Shown here piece by piece: positions 51,663 through 60,147 of a stretch of 64,000 nt of DNA (within the stretch, counting starts at the first letter, position 1; each line of letters opens with the position of its first letter). The DNA lies in the NCBI RefSeq assembly GCF_947496725.1, contig NZ_CANMDS010000001.1, positions 372,001 to 436,000 of the forward strand, written 5' to 3'. Made by a program: the position numbers and the translations under genes. The stretch comes from an uncultured Dokdonia sp. (lineage in GTDB: Bacteria > Bacteroidota > Bacteroidia > Flavobacteriales > Flavobacteriaceae). The notes under the pieces were generated by a model that saw only the letters and a program-made list of their open reading frames with translations, made no database searches and was not told the DNA's origin.

Positions 51663-54065
51663 TTAAATACCGCTTAGATGAAGCTCTGTAAAATCTTTCT
51701 TAATGATTAAAGCACAAGCTTTCGGGTCAAACTGCACATCTTCCATAGAAATTACTTCATTATCTAACTCTATAGTCGTAATTTCAAAAGGTAGACCTAT
51801 TAAATGTATTCTAAAAGTGTCATAAGTAGTGATAAAGTCACCACGCTTATGCTGCTGTATAATCCAGTCTTTTTCTCTACCTACCATTTTAAAAGTGCGG
51901 TAACTGTAACGATCCTTTTTATAATCGTATCCATCTTGAGCATCTTCATATAATTTTGAAGCATTTTTACCAAGACCATAATATACCTCAAGTTCTACTT
52001 GCTCTATCTCAAGCTCACCTACATATTGCTGTATAGGGTACTTAGGTAAGATAGTTCCTTCTTTTACAAACATTGGGATTTCATCTATATCTGCATCTAC
52101 CCATTGCTCCTTACCTCCTTTTACAGGGGTTTTTGTCCAGTAATTATACCATTCTCCTCTAGGTACGTACATACGTCTACCCTTTGCATTAGGTTCTAAA
52201 ATAGGACACACCAGTATGTGGTGTCCAAAGATAAACTCATCTGTACGATAATGCGTTTGTGCATCTTCTTGATCAAAATATACAAGAGGCTTTAGTAAAG
52301 GGGTTCCCTTCTTTATATACTCATAAAACATTGTATATAAATATGGGAGTAACCTATATCGTAAGCTTATAAACTTACGTGCAATGTCTGTCACACCCTC
52401 ATCAAAAGTCCACGGCTCTTGATCACCGTGATGACCAGAAGAGTGTGTTCTACAAAATGGATGAAAAACACCTAGCTGTATCCATCTTGCATATAGCTCA
52501 CCTGTAGGTTGCTCTGCAAAGCCTCCTATATCTGTTCCGGTAAAGCTCATACCAGAGATACACATACGCTGTACCTGTATATTTGCTACCCATAGGTGCT
52601 CCCAGCTTGCGATATTATCTCCCGTCCAGCTACTTGTATAGCGCTGTGCGCCAGAGTATGCAGATCGTGTGATTACAAATGGTCTCTTAGGGTAAGCAAA
52701 TTTCTTAACACCTTCATAAGTGGCTCTCGCCATCTGTGTACCATAAATGTTATGTGCTTTATTATGACTACAAGGATGCCCGTCATAGTTATGTCTCACA
52801 TCTGCTGGAAAAGTTTTTCCTGGAACCTCCATCACTGCAGGCTCGTTCATATCATTCCAAACACCTTTTACACCTACTTCTTGTATGAGTTCTTTAAATA
52901 ATCCAGCCCACCAGTCACGTACTTCAGGGTTTGTATAATCTGGGAAGTTACATTCACCTGGCCATACCTTACCTTTCATATAAGGACCATCTGCACGTTT
53001 ACAGAAATAATCATTTTCTATCCCTTCTTGATACACCCAGTAATCTTTATCTATCTTAATACCTGGGTCTATAATAACAACTGTTTTAAAGCCGTCATCT
53101 GCAAGCTCCTTTACCATACGCTTTGGATCTGGGAAGTAGTCTTTGTTCCAAGTAAAACATCTCCACCCGTCCATATAATCGATATCTAGGTAAATACCGT
53201 CACAAGGTATTTTAAGTTCTCTAAACTTATTTGCCACCTCCTTTACATTACTTTCTGGAAAATAACTCCACTTACACTGGTGATAACCTAGTGCCCATAA
53301 TGGTGGTAGCTCTGGCACTCCTGTTAGGTTAGTATAACTACCTACTACATCTGCCATTTCTGGACCATAAATAAAGTAGTAATTCATCTCACCACCTTGT
53401 GCCCAGAAACTTGTTACACCCATACGCTCTTGACAGAAGTCAAAAAATGTTTTAAATGTATTATCAAAAAATATCCCGTAAGCTCTCTTTTGAGTAAGAC
53501 CTATATAGAAAGGAACAGACTTGTAAATAGGATCTTGATCTTTTGCAAATGCATACTGATCTGTCGCCCAGTTATGTACTCTCTTTCCTCTTAGGTTTGA
53601 GTGCATAGGTTTATCACCTAGTCCATAGTAGGACTCTGCGTGTTGTGCCTTTTTACTCATTTTTACAATATTCCCTCCGTATTCAAAGCTCTCCTCAAAG
53701 TGGAAACCTAACTCATCTTCATTAATAAGATTGCCATCAGTGTCAAAAATGGAAGTTTGTAAACTATTTTTTTCTATACGGATTTTGAGCTTTGCGGTAT
53801 GCACAAAATAATAGGTATCATCTTCCTTAAGTTCAAGGTGATTGTACCCTCGTATACCATCCTCATCTATCGCATAAGAGAAGTCTGGCTCAAAAACACC
53901 GCCTGTTCCAAAGCGAAATCTAATCACACTGTCACGCAATACCGTGAGCTGGAGAATCACCTCATTTTGAGTTGTAAAATATAATATATCTGCGTCCTTC
54001 TTAAAATCAACGACTTTATTTGGAAACTGGTTGCCTTTTTGCTGCAACTCTGTATTTGTAATCAT
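51663..54065 (-). CDS. Glycoside hydrolase family 31 (alpha-glucosidase type)
   Basis: 800 residues from the ATG at 54065 (MITNTELQQKGNQF); an upstream TTG would add eight codons. The GH31 barrel is clear: PPLWALGYHQCKWSY, IYLDIDYMDGWRCFTW, VKGVWNDMNEPAVM with nucleophile Asp, TSSWTGDNIASWEHLW with acid/base Asp, GADIGGF-like FTGTDIGGFAEQP, and FHPFCRTHSSGHHGDQEPW. There is no signal peptide, so it acts in the cytoplasm, probably on maltodextrins from glycogen breakdown. Last of four genes glgA-glgC-glgB-GH31 on the same strand. Confidence 0.93.
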   Translation of the reverse strand: MITNTELQQKGNQFPNKVVDFKKDADILYFTTQNEVILQLTVLRDSVIRFRFGTGGVFEPDFSYAIDEDGIRGYNHLELKEDDTYYFVHTAKLKIRIEKNSLQTSIFDTDGNLINEDELGFHFEESFEYGGNIVKMSKKAQHAESYYGLGDKPMHSNLRGKRVHNWATDQYAFAKDQDPIYKSVPFYIGLTQKRAYGIFFDNTFKTFFDFCQERMGVTSFWAQGGEMNYYFIYGPEMADVVGSYTNLTGVPELPPLWALGYHQCKWSYFPESNVKEVANKFRELKIPCDGIYLDIDYMDGWRCFTWNKDYFPDPKRMVKELADDGFKTVVIIDPGIKIDKDYWVYQEGIENDYFCKRADGPYMKGKVWPGECNFPDYTNPEVRDWWAGLFKELIQEVGVKGVWNDMNEPAVMEVPGKTFPADVRHNYDGHPCSHNKAHNIYGTQMARATYEGVKKFAYPKRPFVITRSAYSGAQRYTSSWTGDNIASWEHLWVANIQVQRMCISGMSFTGTDIGGFAEQPTGELYARWIQLGVFHPFCRTHSSGHHGDQEPWTFDEGVTDIARKFISLRYRLLPYLYTMFYEYIKKGTPLLKPLVYFDQEDAQTHYRTDEFIFGHHILVCPILEPNAKGRRMYVPRGEWYNYWTKTPVKGGKEQWVDADIDEIPMFVKEGTILPKYPIQQYVGELEIEQVELEVYYGLGKNASKLYEDAQDGYDYKKDRYSYRTFKMVGREKDWIIQQHKRGDFITTYDTFRIHLIGLPFEITTIELDNEVISMEDVQFDPKACALIIKKDFTELHLSGI

Positions 54066-54178
54066 ATTTCTAAAATTTGGAAATATCAAAATAAGGCTAA
54101 CTCTTTGAGTTACCTCGTTAATAATTAAATACTTATTAACTCTAACGTTTTCGTACTATAATAAGCGACGTTGATTTA

Positions 54179-54191
54179 CGCTTTCGCGAAA
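54179..54191. repeat. Palindrome, half-degenerate, between glgB and the GH31 gene
   Basis: CGCTTTCGCGAAA with the right arm decayed to ATT. Confidence 0.7.
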
Positions 54192-54235
54192 ATTCTATCC
54201 CATTCAATCTCTTTTAAACTTATTATTATGGCTTA

Positions 54236-56152
54236 TTAATCTACCTTTAATTCAAAAATCACTCCCGATAAGGGCGGTACTGTAATAGATGTACTATGTG
54301 TTTTTCCGTTCCAGCCTTCGTTTATAACAGTTAGGTCTATATTTTTATAAGCCCCTGTACCCGAAAACTCTAACGCGTCGCTATTGAAAATTTCGCGAAA
54401 GCGTCCAAAAAATGGTACCCCAATGCGGTAATCTTCTCTCGGTACTGGTGTCATATTAAACACGCACACAATCACCGTTTTGGGGTCATTACCCTTACGT
54501 ATGTAACTCAATACGGCATTCTTACTATCATCGTGAGCAATCCACTCAAAACCTGCGGGATCAAACTGCTTTTCATACAGTGTAGGTGTACTTGTATACA
54601 ACCCATTTATAGCTGCAAAGGCTTTTTGCATATTGCTGTGTATCTCATAATCTAGCACGTACCAGTCTAGCTGATCTTGAAAATTCCACTCTGTACCTTG
54701 TCCAAACTCGCTACCCATAAAGAGTAACTTTGCTCCGGGATGGGTATACATATATGTGTAGAGTAATCTAAGATTTGCAAAGCGCTGCCACTCATCACCA
54801 GGCATACGTCCTAATATAGAACCCTTACCGTATACTACCTCATCGTGTGATAATGGTAGCATAAAGTTTTCTGTAAAACCATAGGTCATTGAGAAAGAAA
54901 TCTCATTGTGATGATGATTTCTGTAAATAGCATCTCTCTTAAAGTAGTTAAGTGTATCGTGCATCCACCCCATCATCCACTTCATACCAAAGCCTAAGCC
55001 TCCAGAAAATACAGGCTTGCTCACCATAGGAAAACTAGTAGACTCCTCTGCTATAATCTGAATATCTGGAAAAGCACCGTAGAGCGCCTCGTTGAGTTCT
55101 TTTAGCAAAGAGATGACGGCTAGGTTTTCTCTACCTCCCTGATCATTAGGTTCCCACTCTCCATCTTCTCTACTATAATCTAGATATAGCATAGATGCCA
55201 CTGCATCTACCCTGAGCCCATCTACGTGGTATTGCTCTAGCCAGAACATTGCGTTACTTATGAGAAAACTACGTACCTCGTTGCGTTCATAATTAAAGAT
55301 GAGTGATTTCCAGTCTTGATGATATCCTTTCTTTCTATCTGGATGCTCGTAACAGGCTGTCCCGTCAAAGTTACCCAGCCCGTGCGGATCTTCTGGAAAA
55401 TGTGATGGCACCCAGTCTAAAATTACACCTATATCATTTGCGTGCAAGGCATCAATAAGTGTCATTAATTCTTCTGGATATCCAAATCTTGAGGTAGGTG
55501 CAAAATATCCAGTTACTTGATATCCCCAGCTAGGGTCATATGGATACTCCATAATAGGCATAAACTCTACGTGTGTAAAATTTAACTTTTTTACATAGTC
55601 TACAAGTGTTGTTGCTAGCTCTGAGTAACTCAGGCTACGATTACCCTCTTCTTGCTTGCGACGCCAGGAGCCCAGGTGTAGCTCATAAACGGAAATAGGC
55701 GCATCTAGGCCGTTGTGTTTATGGCGCTTGTCCATCCACTTTTTATCCTTCCAGTTGTGGTTTGTTTTATAAACTACAGATGCTGTTTGTGGAGGATGCT
55801 CTGCTCTACGTGCATAAGGGTCTGCCTTTTCTGTTACAACGCCGTTGTGCGTAGCGTGAATTTTATATTTGTATAACTCTCCGTGGCCGATATCTGGTAT
55901 AAAGCCTTCCCAAATACCACTACTATCCCAGCGCACGTTAAGCTTATGCTCTCCATCTTGCCAGTGATTAAAATTTCCTACTACAGATACTTGTTGAGCA
56001 CTAGGTGCCCATACTGCAAAGTAGGTTCCTTTTACACCGGCTTTCTCGCAAATATGACTCCCTAGTTTTTCATATAGTTTGTAATGCTTACCAGATTTGA
56101 ATAGATCAACATCAAAATCTGTAAGTAAGCTATGTGATAGTACGTTGCTCAT
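54236..56152 (-). CDS. glgB: 1,4-alpha-glucan branching enzyme
   Basis: 638 residues, GH13. The carbohydrate-binding N-domain (TYFAVWAPSAQQVSVVGNFNHWQDG, 43-67) is followed by the barrel: EFMPIMEYPYDPSWGYQVTGYFAPTSRFG, GLRVDAVASMLYLDYSR with nucleophile Asp316, IIAEEST with acid/base Glu369, and LSHDEVVYGKGS. Makes alpha-1,6 branches in glycogen. Its ATG overlaps the glgC stop by one base (TAATG). Residues GRFREIFNS are encoded by a half-degenerate palindrome. Confidence 0.97.
   Translation of the reverse strand: MSNVLSHSLLTDFDVDLFKSGKHYKLYEKLGSHICEKAGVKGTYFAVWAPSAQQVSVVGNFNHWQDGEHKLNVRWDSSGIWEGFIPDIGHGELYKYKIHATHNGVVTEKADPYARRAEHPPQTASVVYKTNHNWKDKKWMDKRHKHNGLDAPISVYELHLGSWRRKQEEGNRSLSYSELATTLVDYVKKLNFTHVEFMPIMEYPYDPSWGYQVTGYFAPTSRFGYPEELMTLIDALHANDIGVILDWVPSHFPEDPHGLGNFDGTACYEHPDRKKGYHQDWKSLIFNYERNEVRSFLISNAMFWLEQYHVDGLRVDAVASMLYLDYSREDGEWEPNDQGGRENLAVISLLKELNEALYGAFPDIQIIAEESTSFPMVSKPVFSGGLGFGMKWMMGWMHDTLNYFKRDAIYRNHHHNEISFSMTYGFTENFMLPLSHDEVVYGKGSILGRMPGDEWQRFANLRLLYTYMYTHPGAKLLFMGSEFGQGTEWNFQDQLDWYVLDYEIHSNMQKAFAAINGLYTSTPTLYEKQFDPAGFEWIAHDDSKNAVLSYIRKGNDPKTVIVCVFNMTPVPREDYRIGVPFFGRFREIFNSDALEFSGTGAYKNIDLTVINEGWNGKTHSTSITVPPLSGVIFELKVD
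54391..54403. repeat. Palindrome, half-degenerate, in glgB
   Basis: TTTCGCGAAAGCG, left arm reading AAA; read as RFRE. Confidence 0.7.
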
Positions 56153-57420
56153 TAAATAATAGTTCCAGAAGGTATGGTAGCTCCGTTTCTAATCACAACA
56201 ATACCGTCACGCACCACGTAAGTATCTGTCTCTATATCCTTGAGGTGCTTGCCACCAGTGATGCGCACATCGTCACCTATTTTTGCATTTTTATCTACAA
56301 TACAATTTGTAAGAAAGCAGCGATCACCTATCCCTACGTGAGGTACTCCCTTTGCTCTGGCTTGGTTTATTTCTTCTAGGTCTAAAAATCTATTACTTCC
56401 CATCACATAGCAACTCTCTAAAACAGTGCCTTTTCCTATACGTGATCGTATACCTATAATTGAGTTCTCAATACGGCTGCCGTGCACGATACTCCCTTCT
56501 GCCACGATAGATTTTTCAAGTGTGGTTCCAGAGATTTTTGTGGGAGGTAATACACGAGGTCGTGTAAGGATGTTTTGCCCTTTGTTAAATAAATTAAACT
56601 TTGGCAAATCTGATGTGAGATCAATGTTTGCTTCAAAAAATGAATCTATATTTCCTATATCTGTCCAGTATCCCTCATAGGCATAACTTAACACCTTATG
56701 ATTCTCTATAGACTGAGGAATGATTTCTTTACCAAAATCATTTGTATCTGTTCCCTCTAGCAACTCGATAAGTAAATCTTTATTAAAGATATAAATACCC
56801 ATAGAGGCTAGGTAGTGTTTACCCTGTGCTGCCATAGCATCTGAGACAGGTGACTCCCAGTCTGGAAGTAGATCTGCAGATGGTTTTTCTATAAAGGATG
56901 CTATGGTATTGTCTTCGGCAGTTTTAAGAATCCCAAAAGAAGTAGCATCTTTTGCATTAACAGGTAGTGATGCGATACTAATCTTTGCATCTGCTTCTAT
57001 ATGCGCCTCAAGCATAGCATTAAAATCCATCTGGTACAGCTGGTCACCAGAGAGTATCATTATATACTCAGACTCGTACCCTTTAAAATGGTGTAGACTC
57101 TGCCTTACTGCATCTGCAGTACCTTGAAACCAACCTTTATTATGTGGTGTTTGTTCTGCTGCAAGTATATCTACAAAGGCCTCAGAAAAGTAAGAAAACT
57201 GATAGGTATGTTTGATATGCTTGTTAAGCGATGCAGAGTTAAACTGCGTGAGCACAAACATTCTCTTTATATTAGAATTTATACAGTTTGAGATAGGGAT
57301 ATCTACAAGACGATATTTACCAGCAATAGGAACAGCTGGCTTTGATCGCTCTGCCGTGAGAGGATATAACCTTGTACCTTGACCGCCTCCTAATATGATT
57401 GCTACTACTTTTTTATTCAT
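56152..57420 (-). CDS. glgC: Glucose-1-phosphate adenylyltransferase
   Basis: 422 residues. Makes ADP-glucose, the committed step of glycogen synthesis. Nucleotide loop AIILGGGQGTRLYPLTAERSKPAVPIAGKYRLVDIPISNCINS (7-49), MILSGDQLYQMDF, FIEKP, and a C-terminal left-handed beta-helix with hexapeptides (IVAEGSIVHGSRIENSIIGIRSRIGKGTVLESCYVMG). The N-terminal Arg and Lys residues that bind allosteric effectors in other GlgC proteins are present in the same stretch. Coupled to glgB by one-base overlap. Confidence 0.97.
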   Translation of the reverse strand: MNKKVVAIILGGGQGTRLYPLTAERSKPAVPIAGKYRLVDIPISNCINSNIKRMFVLTQFNSASLNKHIKHTYQFSYFSEAFVDILAAEQTPHNKGWFQGTADAVRQSLHHFKGYESEYIMILSGDQLYQMDFNAMLEAHIEADAKISIASLPVNAKDATSFGILKTAEDNTIASFIEKPSADLLPDWESPVSDAMAAQGKHYLASMGIYIFNKDLLIELLEGTDTNDFGKEIIPQSIENHKVLSYAYEGYWTDIGNIDSFFEANIDLTSDLPKFNLFNKGQNILTRPRVLPPTKISGTTLEKSIVAEGSIVHGSRIENSIIGIRSRIGKGTVLESCYVMGSNRFLDLEEINQARAKGVPHVGIGDRCFLTNCIVDKNAKIGDDVRITGGKHLKDIETDTYVVRDGIVVIRNGATIPSGTII

Positions 57421-57484
57421 TTTCTACTGTTTTTTGAGGTTGGATTATAGACTATTACTTGATGACCTTATGAAGAGGCCTTTT

Positions 57485-58930
57485 TTATTTCTTTTTGGCA
57501 TTAGTACTTGTTGTTACTACCGCCTTTGGTTTTAACTCATCATAGAGATTTACATAAGTCCCAGCAGCATTTTCCCAGCTATGATCTATCTCCATCATTT
57601 GCTTTTGGTTTGCCTTAAACTGTTTCTCACTTTTATAAAAAACCTCTGCTCTACCTATGCTGTAAACTACATCAAAAACAGATGTCTGGTCGTGACAGAT
57701 ACCGTGACCTCCATCACCTATATCTACCACCGTATCTTTAAGTCCTCCAGTACGTCTTACTATAGGCAAACAGCCATAACGCAAGCTATAGAGCTGGTTG
57801 AGGCCACAAGGCTCTACCCTACTAGGCATTAAAAGAAAATCTGCTCCGGCATAAACCTGATGGGACATACGCTCCTCATACCCTATGTATGCGTTAAATC
57901 TGCCTTTATGCGTATGCTGTAACTGCTCTAGCTGTCCCTCTACCTCTGGCGCCCCACTTCCCAGTAATATGATGTTTATATCATACTCTTTAAGCGCTTG
58001 GTTAATAATTTCTGGCAGCAGGTCTGCTCCCTTTTCCCATACAAGCCTACCTATAAAACCAAAAAGCGGTTTTGAGGCATCAAGTCCAAACTCTTTGCAC
58101 AGGGCCTCTTTATTTGCCTTTCTGCCGGCAGCTCTTGTACGTATGGTATAGTTTTTAACTAAATATTCGTCTGTTTTTGGATCCCAAGTTTCGGCATCTA
58201 TGCCATTGAGGATACCTACGCATTTTTGTGACTCGCTTCTTAGTAAACCTTCCAGCCCATTTGCCTGCTCCTTTAATTCTTCCATATATGATGGAGACAC
58301 CGTGTTTACTCTCCAAGCGCATTTTATCGCAGCGGCCAGAGGATTAATCTGCCCATACCAGTCTAGGAGCCCATACCTGCTTTCGCGAAAGCGTGGTAAC
58401 ATCGCTACACCACTTTTATCAAAATTACCTTGATACTGGGCATTGTGTATGGAAAGCACTGTAGGGACAGACATTAACTTGTCAAACTCTGGGCAATACT
58501 GCATCATAAACGGTATAAAACCTGTGTGATGATCGTGGCAGTGTACCACTTCTGGTAAGTTCTCAAAGGTGAGTATCCATTGCAAAGCCACACGCTGAAA
58601 GGCAATAAAACGCAGCGCATCATCTGGATGACCATACACCCCAGCCCTATCTGTAAGACCTTGCACACGTACCACAAATAGCGGGAAGCCCAACTCATTA
58701 TCTACATCTATAACCTCTGCAAAGTACGTTGTACCATCTACTACAAGTTGATGTGTAAAAACCACCCTACCGGTAGCGCGCTCCACCCACTTTGTTTTAT
58801 AATAAGGCATAATGACGGCCGCCTTGTGGCCTATACGGTTTTGATATTTGGGAAGTGCTCCCACAACATCTGCAAGACCTCCTACTTTTGCAACAGGATA
58901 ACACTCGGCGCTTACGTGAAGTATTTTCAT
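57485..58930 (-). CDS. glgA: Glycogen synthase (ADP-glucose)
   Basis: 481 residues, GT5. ADP-glucose loop HVSAECYPVAKVGGLADVVGALPK (5-28, Lys15), CHDHHTGFIPF, NTVSPSYMEE, FGFIGRLVWEKGADLLPEII, and the C-terminal MPSRVEPCGLNQLYSLRYGCLPIVRRTGGLKDTV with the catalytic Glu. First gene of the glycogen operon; 64 bp separate it from glgC. Residues PRFRESRYG are encoded by a palindrome copy. Confidence 0.97.
   Translation of the reverse strand: MKILHVSAECYPVAKVGGLADVVGALPKYQNRIGHKAAVIMPYYKTKWVERATGRVVFTHQLVVDGTTYFAEVIDVDNELGFPLFVVRVQGLTDRAGVYGHPDDALRFIAFQRVALQWILTFENLPEVVHCHDHHTGFIPFMMQYCPEFDKLMSVPTVLSIHNAQYQGNFDKSGVAMLPRFRESRYGLLDWYGQINPLAAAIKCAWRVNTVSPSYMEELKEQANGLEGLLRSESQKCVGILNGIDAETWDPKTDEYLVKNYTIRTRAAGRKANKEALCKEFGLDASKPLFGFIGRLVWEKGADLLPEIINQALKEYDINIILLGSGAPEVEGQLEQLQHTHKGRFNAYIGYEERMSHQVYAGADFLLMPSRVEPCGLNQLYSLRYGCLPIVRRTGGLKDTVVDIGDGGHGICHDQTSVFDVVYSIGRAEVFYKSEKQFKANQKQMMEIDHSWENAAGTYVNLYDELKPKAVVTTSTNAKKK
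58379..58392. repeat. Palindrome, 14-bp form, in glgA
   Basis: GCTTTCGCGAAAGC, read as RFRES in the insert PRFRESRYGLLDWYG. Confidence 0.9.
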
Positions 58931-59033
58931 AGATAGTTGATAATAGTCTTGTTAAATTTAACGTAAGTATTTAATCTACAGGCATCCTTTGCAATAAAAT
59001 ATGGTTAAAAAAGCTAATCTTTTGCTATTTCTA

Positions 59034-59049
59034 CGCTTTCGCGAAAGCG
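59034..59049. repeat. 16-bp palindrome between glgA and msrB
   Basis: Exact copy in the 216-bp divergent gap. Confidence 0.95.
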
Positions 59050-59146
59050 CACACCCCCACAGCCCGTTCTCATACCGTAATTTTTAGAGTATCTTAACGA
59101 CTCACTCCTTACGATTACAGTAACTTTACATTAAAAAGAACATACG

Positions 59147-59626
59147 ATGAAAAAGATATTTATTTTAATGGCATTTGCAGCACTATTTACCAGCTGTAAA
59201 GGATCTGCCCAAGAGGCCAAAAAAGAAACTTTTGAGGTAACTAAAACAGACGCCGAATGGAAAGCGCAACTTACACAAGAACAATATTATGTACTACGCC
59301 AGGCGGGTACAGAACGTCCAGGCTCTAGCCCACTTAACTATATAAAGGAGGCAGGTACCTTTCACTGTGCTGCGTGTGATACACCACTTTTTAAAACAGC
59401 ACATAAATTTGACAGTGGTACAGGCTGGCCTAGTTTTGATAGAGGTATAGAAGGTAACATAGCTTACAGTACAGACCGCAATCTGGGTTATACCAGAACA
59501 GAAGAGCATTGTGCAACTTGTGGAGGTCACTTAGGTCACGTTTTTAATGATGGACCAAAAGCAACTACCGGAAAAAGACATTGTATAAATGGAGATGCAC
59601 TTGTATTTGTACCTTCATCAAAATAA
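59147..59626 (+). CDS. msrB: Exported methionine-R-sulfoxide reductase B, lipoprotein
   Basis: 159 residues. Lipobox MKKIFILMAFAALFTSC-KGS (Cys17), so it repairs oxidised methionine in the periplasm or at the membrane. Zinc pairs CAAC (74, 77) and CATC (122, 125); catalytic Cys146 in KRHCINGDALVF. The position of the usual resolving Cys is Thr92 (SGTGWPS), so it may be recycled through another route than the classical Cys pair. Followed after 5 bp by a second, cytoplasmic msrB. Confidence 0.93.
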   Translation: MKKIFILMAFAALFTSCKGSAQEAKKETFEVTKTDAEWKAQLTQEQYYVLRQAGTERPGSSPLNYIKEAGTFHCAACDTPLFKTAHKFDSGTGWPSFDRGIEGNIAYSTDRNLGYTRTEEHCATCGGHLGHVFNDGPKATTGKRHCINGDALVFVPSSK

Positions 59627-59631
59627 AAAAT

Positions 59632-60021
59632 ATGGCATACCCTATACAAAAAACAGAAGCCGAGTGGCTTGAAGAATTAGGCCCAGAACGCTACCGCATT
59701 TTACGTGAGAAAGGCACAGAGCGAGCTTTTACAGGTACTTATAATTTACATAATGAAGAAGGTGCATATCACTGTGGTGCTTGCGACCAGAAGTTATTTG
59801 AAAGTGCAAGTAAATTTGACAGTGGTTGTGGGTGGCCTAGCTTTGATGAATCTATACCTGGTACGGTAGAGTATGTACGTGATACCACACACGGTATGAT
59901 ACGTACAGAGATTTTATGTTCAAACTGTGGCTCACACCTAGGTCACGTTTTTGACGATGGACCTACAGCAAGCGGGCAGCGCTATTGTGTAAACTCATTG
60001 AGCATAGATTTTGAAAAATAG
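59632..60021 (+). CDS. msrB: Cytoplasmic methionine-R-sulfoxide reductase B
   Basis: 129 residues from ATG at 59632 (MAYPIQKTEAEWLEELGPERYRILREKGTERAFTGTY). Zinc pairs CGAC (48, 51) and CSNC (96, 99), catalytic Cys119 (RYCVNSLSIDF) and resolving Cys66 (SGCGWPS) are all present. No signal peptide. A tandem paralogue of the gene before it, with which it shares the transcript; a terminator follows at 60051. Confidence 0.95.
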   Translation: MAYPIQKTEAEWLEELGPERYRILREKGTERAFTGTYNLHNEEGAYHCGACDQKLFESASKFDSGCGWPSFDESIPGTVEYVRDTTHGMIRTEILCSNCGSHLGHVFDDGPTASGQRYCVNSLSIDFEK

Positions 60022-60050
60022 CACTCTAAGTAAATGAACTTAAATTAATA

Positions 60051-60079
60051 AAAAACCGAAGGTAAAAGCTTCGGTTTTT
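60051..60079 (+). terminator. Terminator of the msrB pair
   Basis: 11-bp stem AAAAACCGAAG / CTTCGGTTTTT with a 7-nt loop, T-rich 3' arm. Confidence 0.85.
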
Positions 60080-60106
60080 GTGTTTTATATATGACGGGAT
60101 AATCCG

Positions 60107-60114
60107 TATTTTTG
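60107..60114 (+). promoter_or_regulatory. -7 box of lpdA
   Basis: TATTTTTG, exact TAnnTTTG, 33 bp before the lpdA start. The -33 box is not clear. Confidence 0.5.
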
Positions 60115-60147
60115 ATCTCCAATAATTAGACTTAAAAAATTCTAGAT

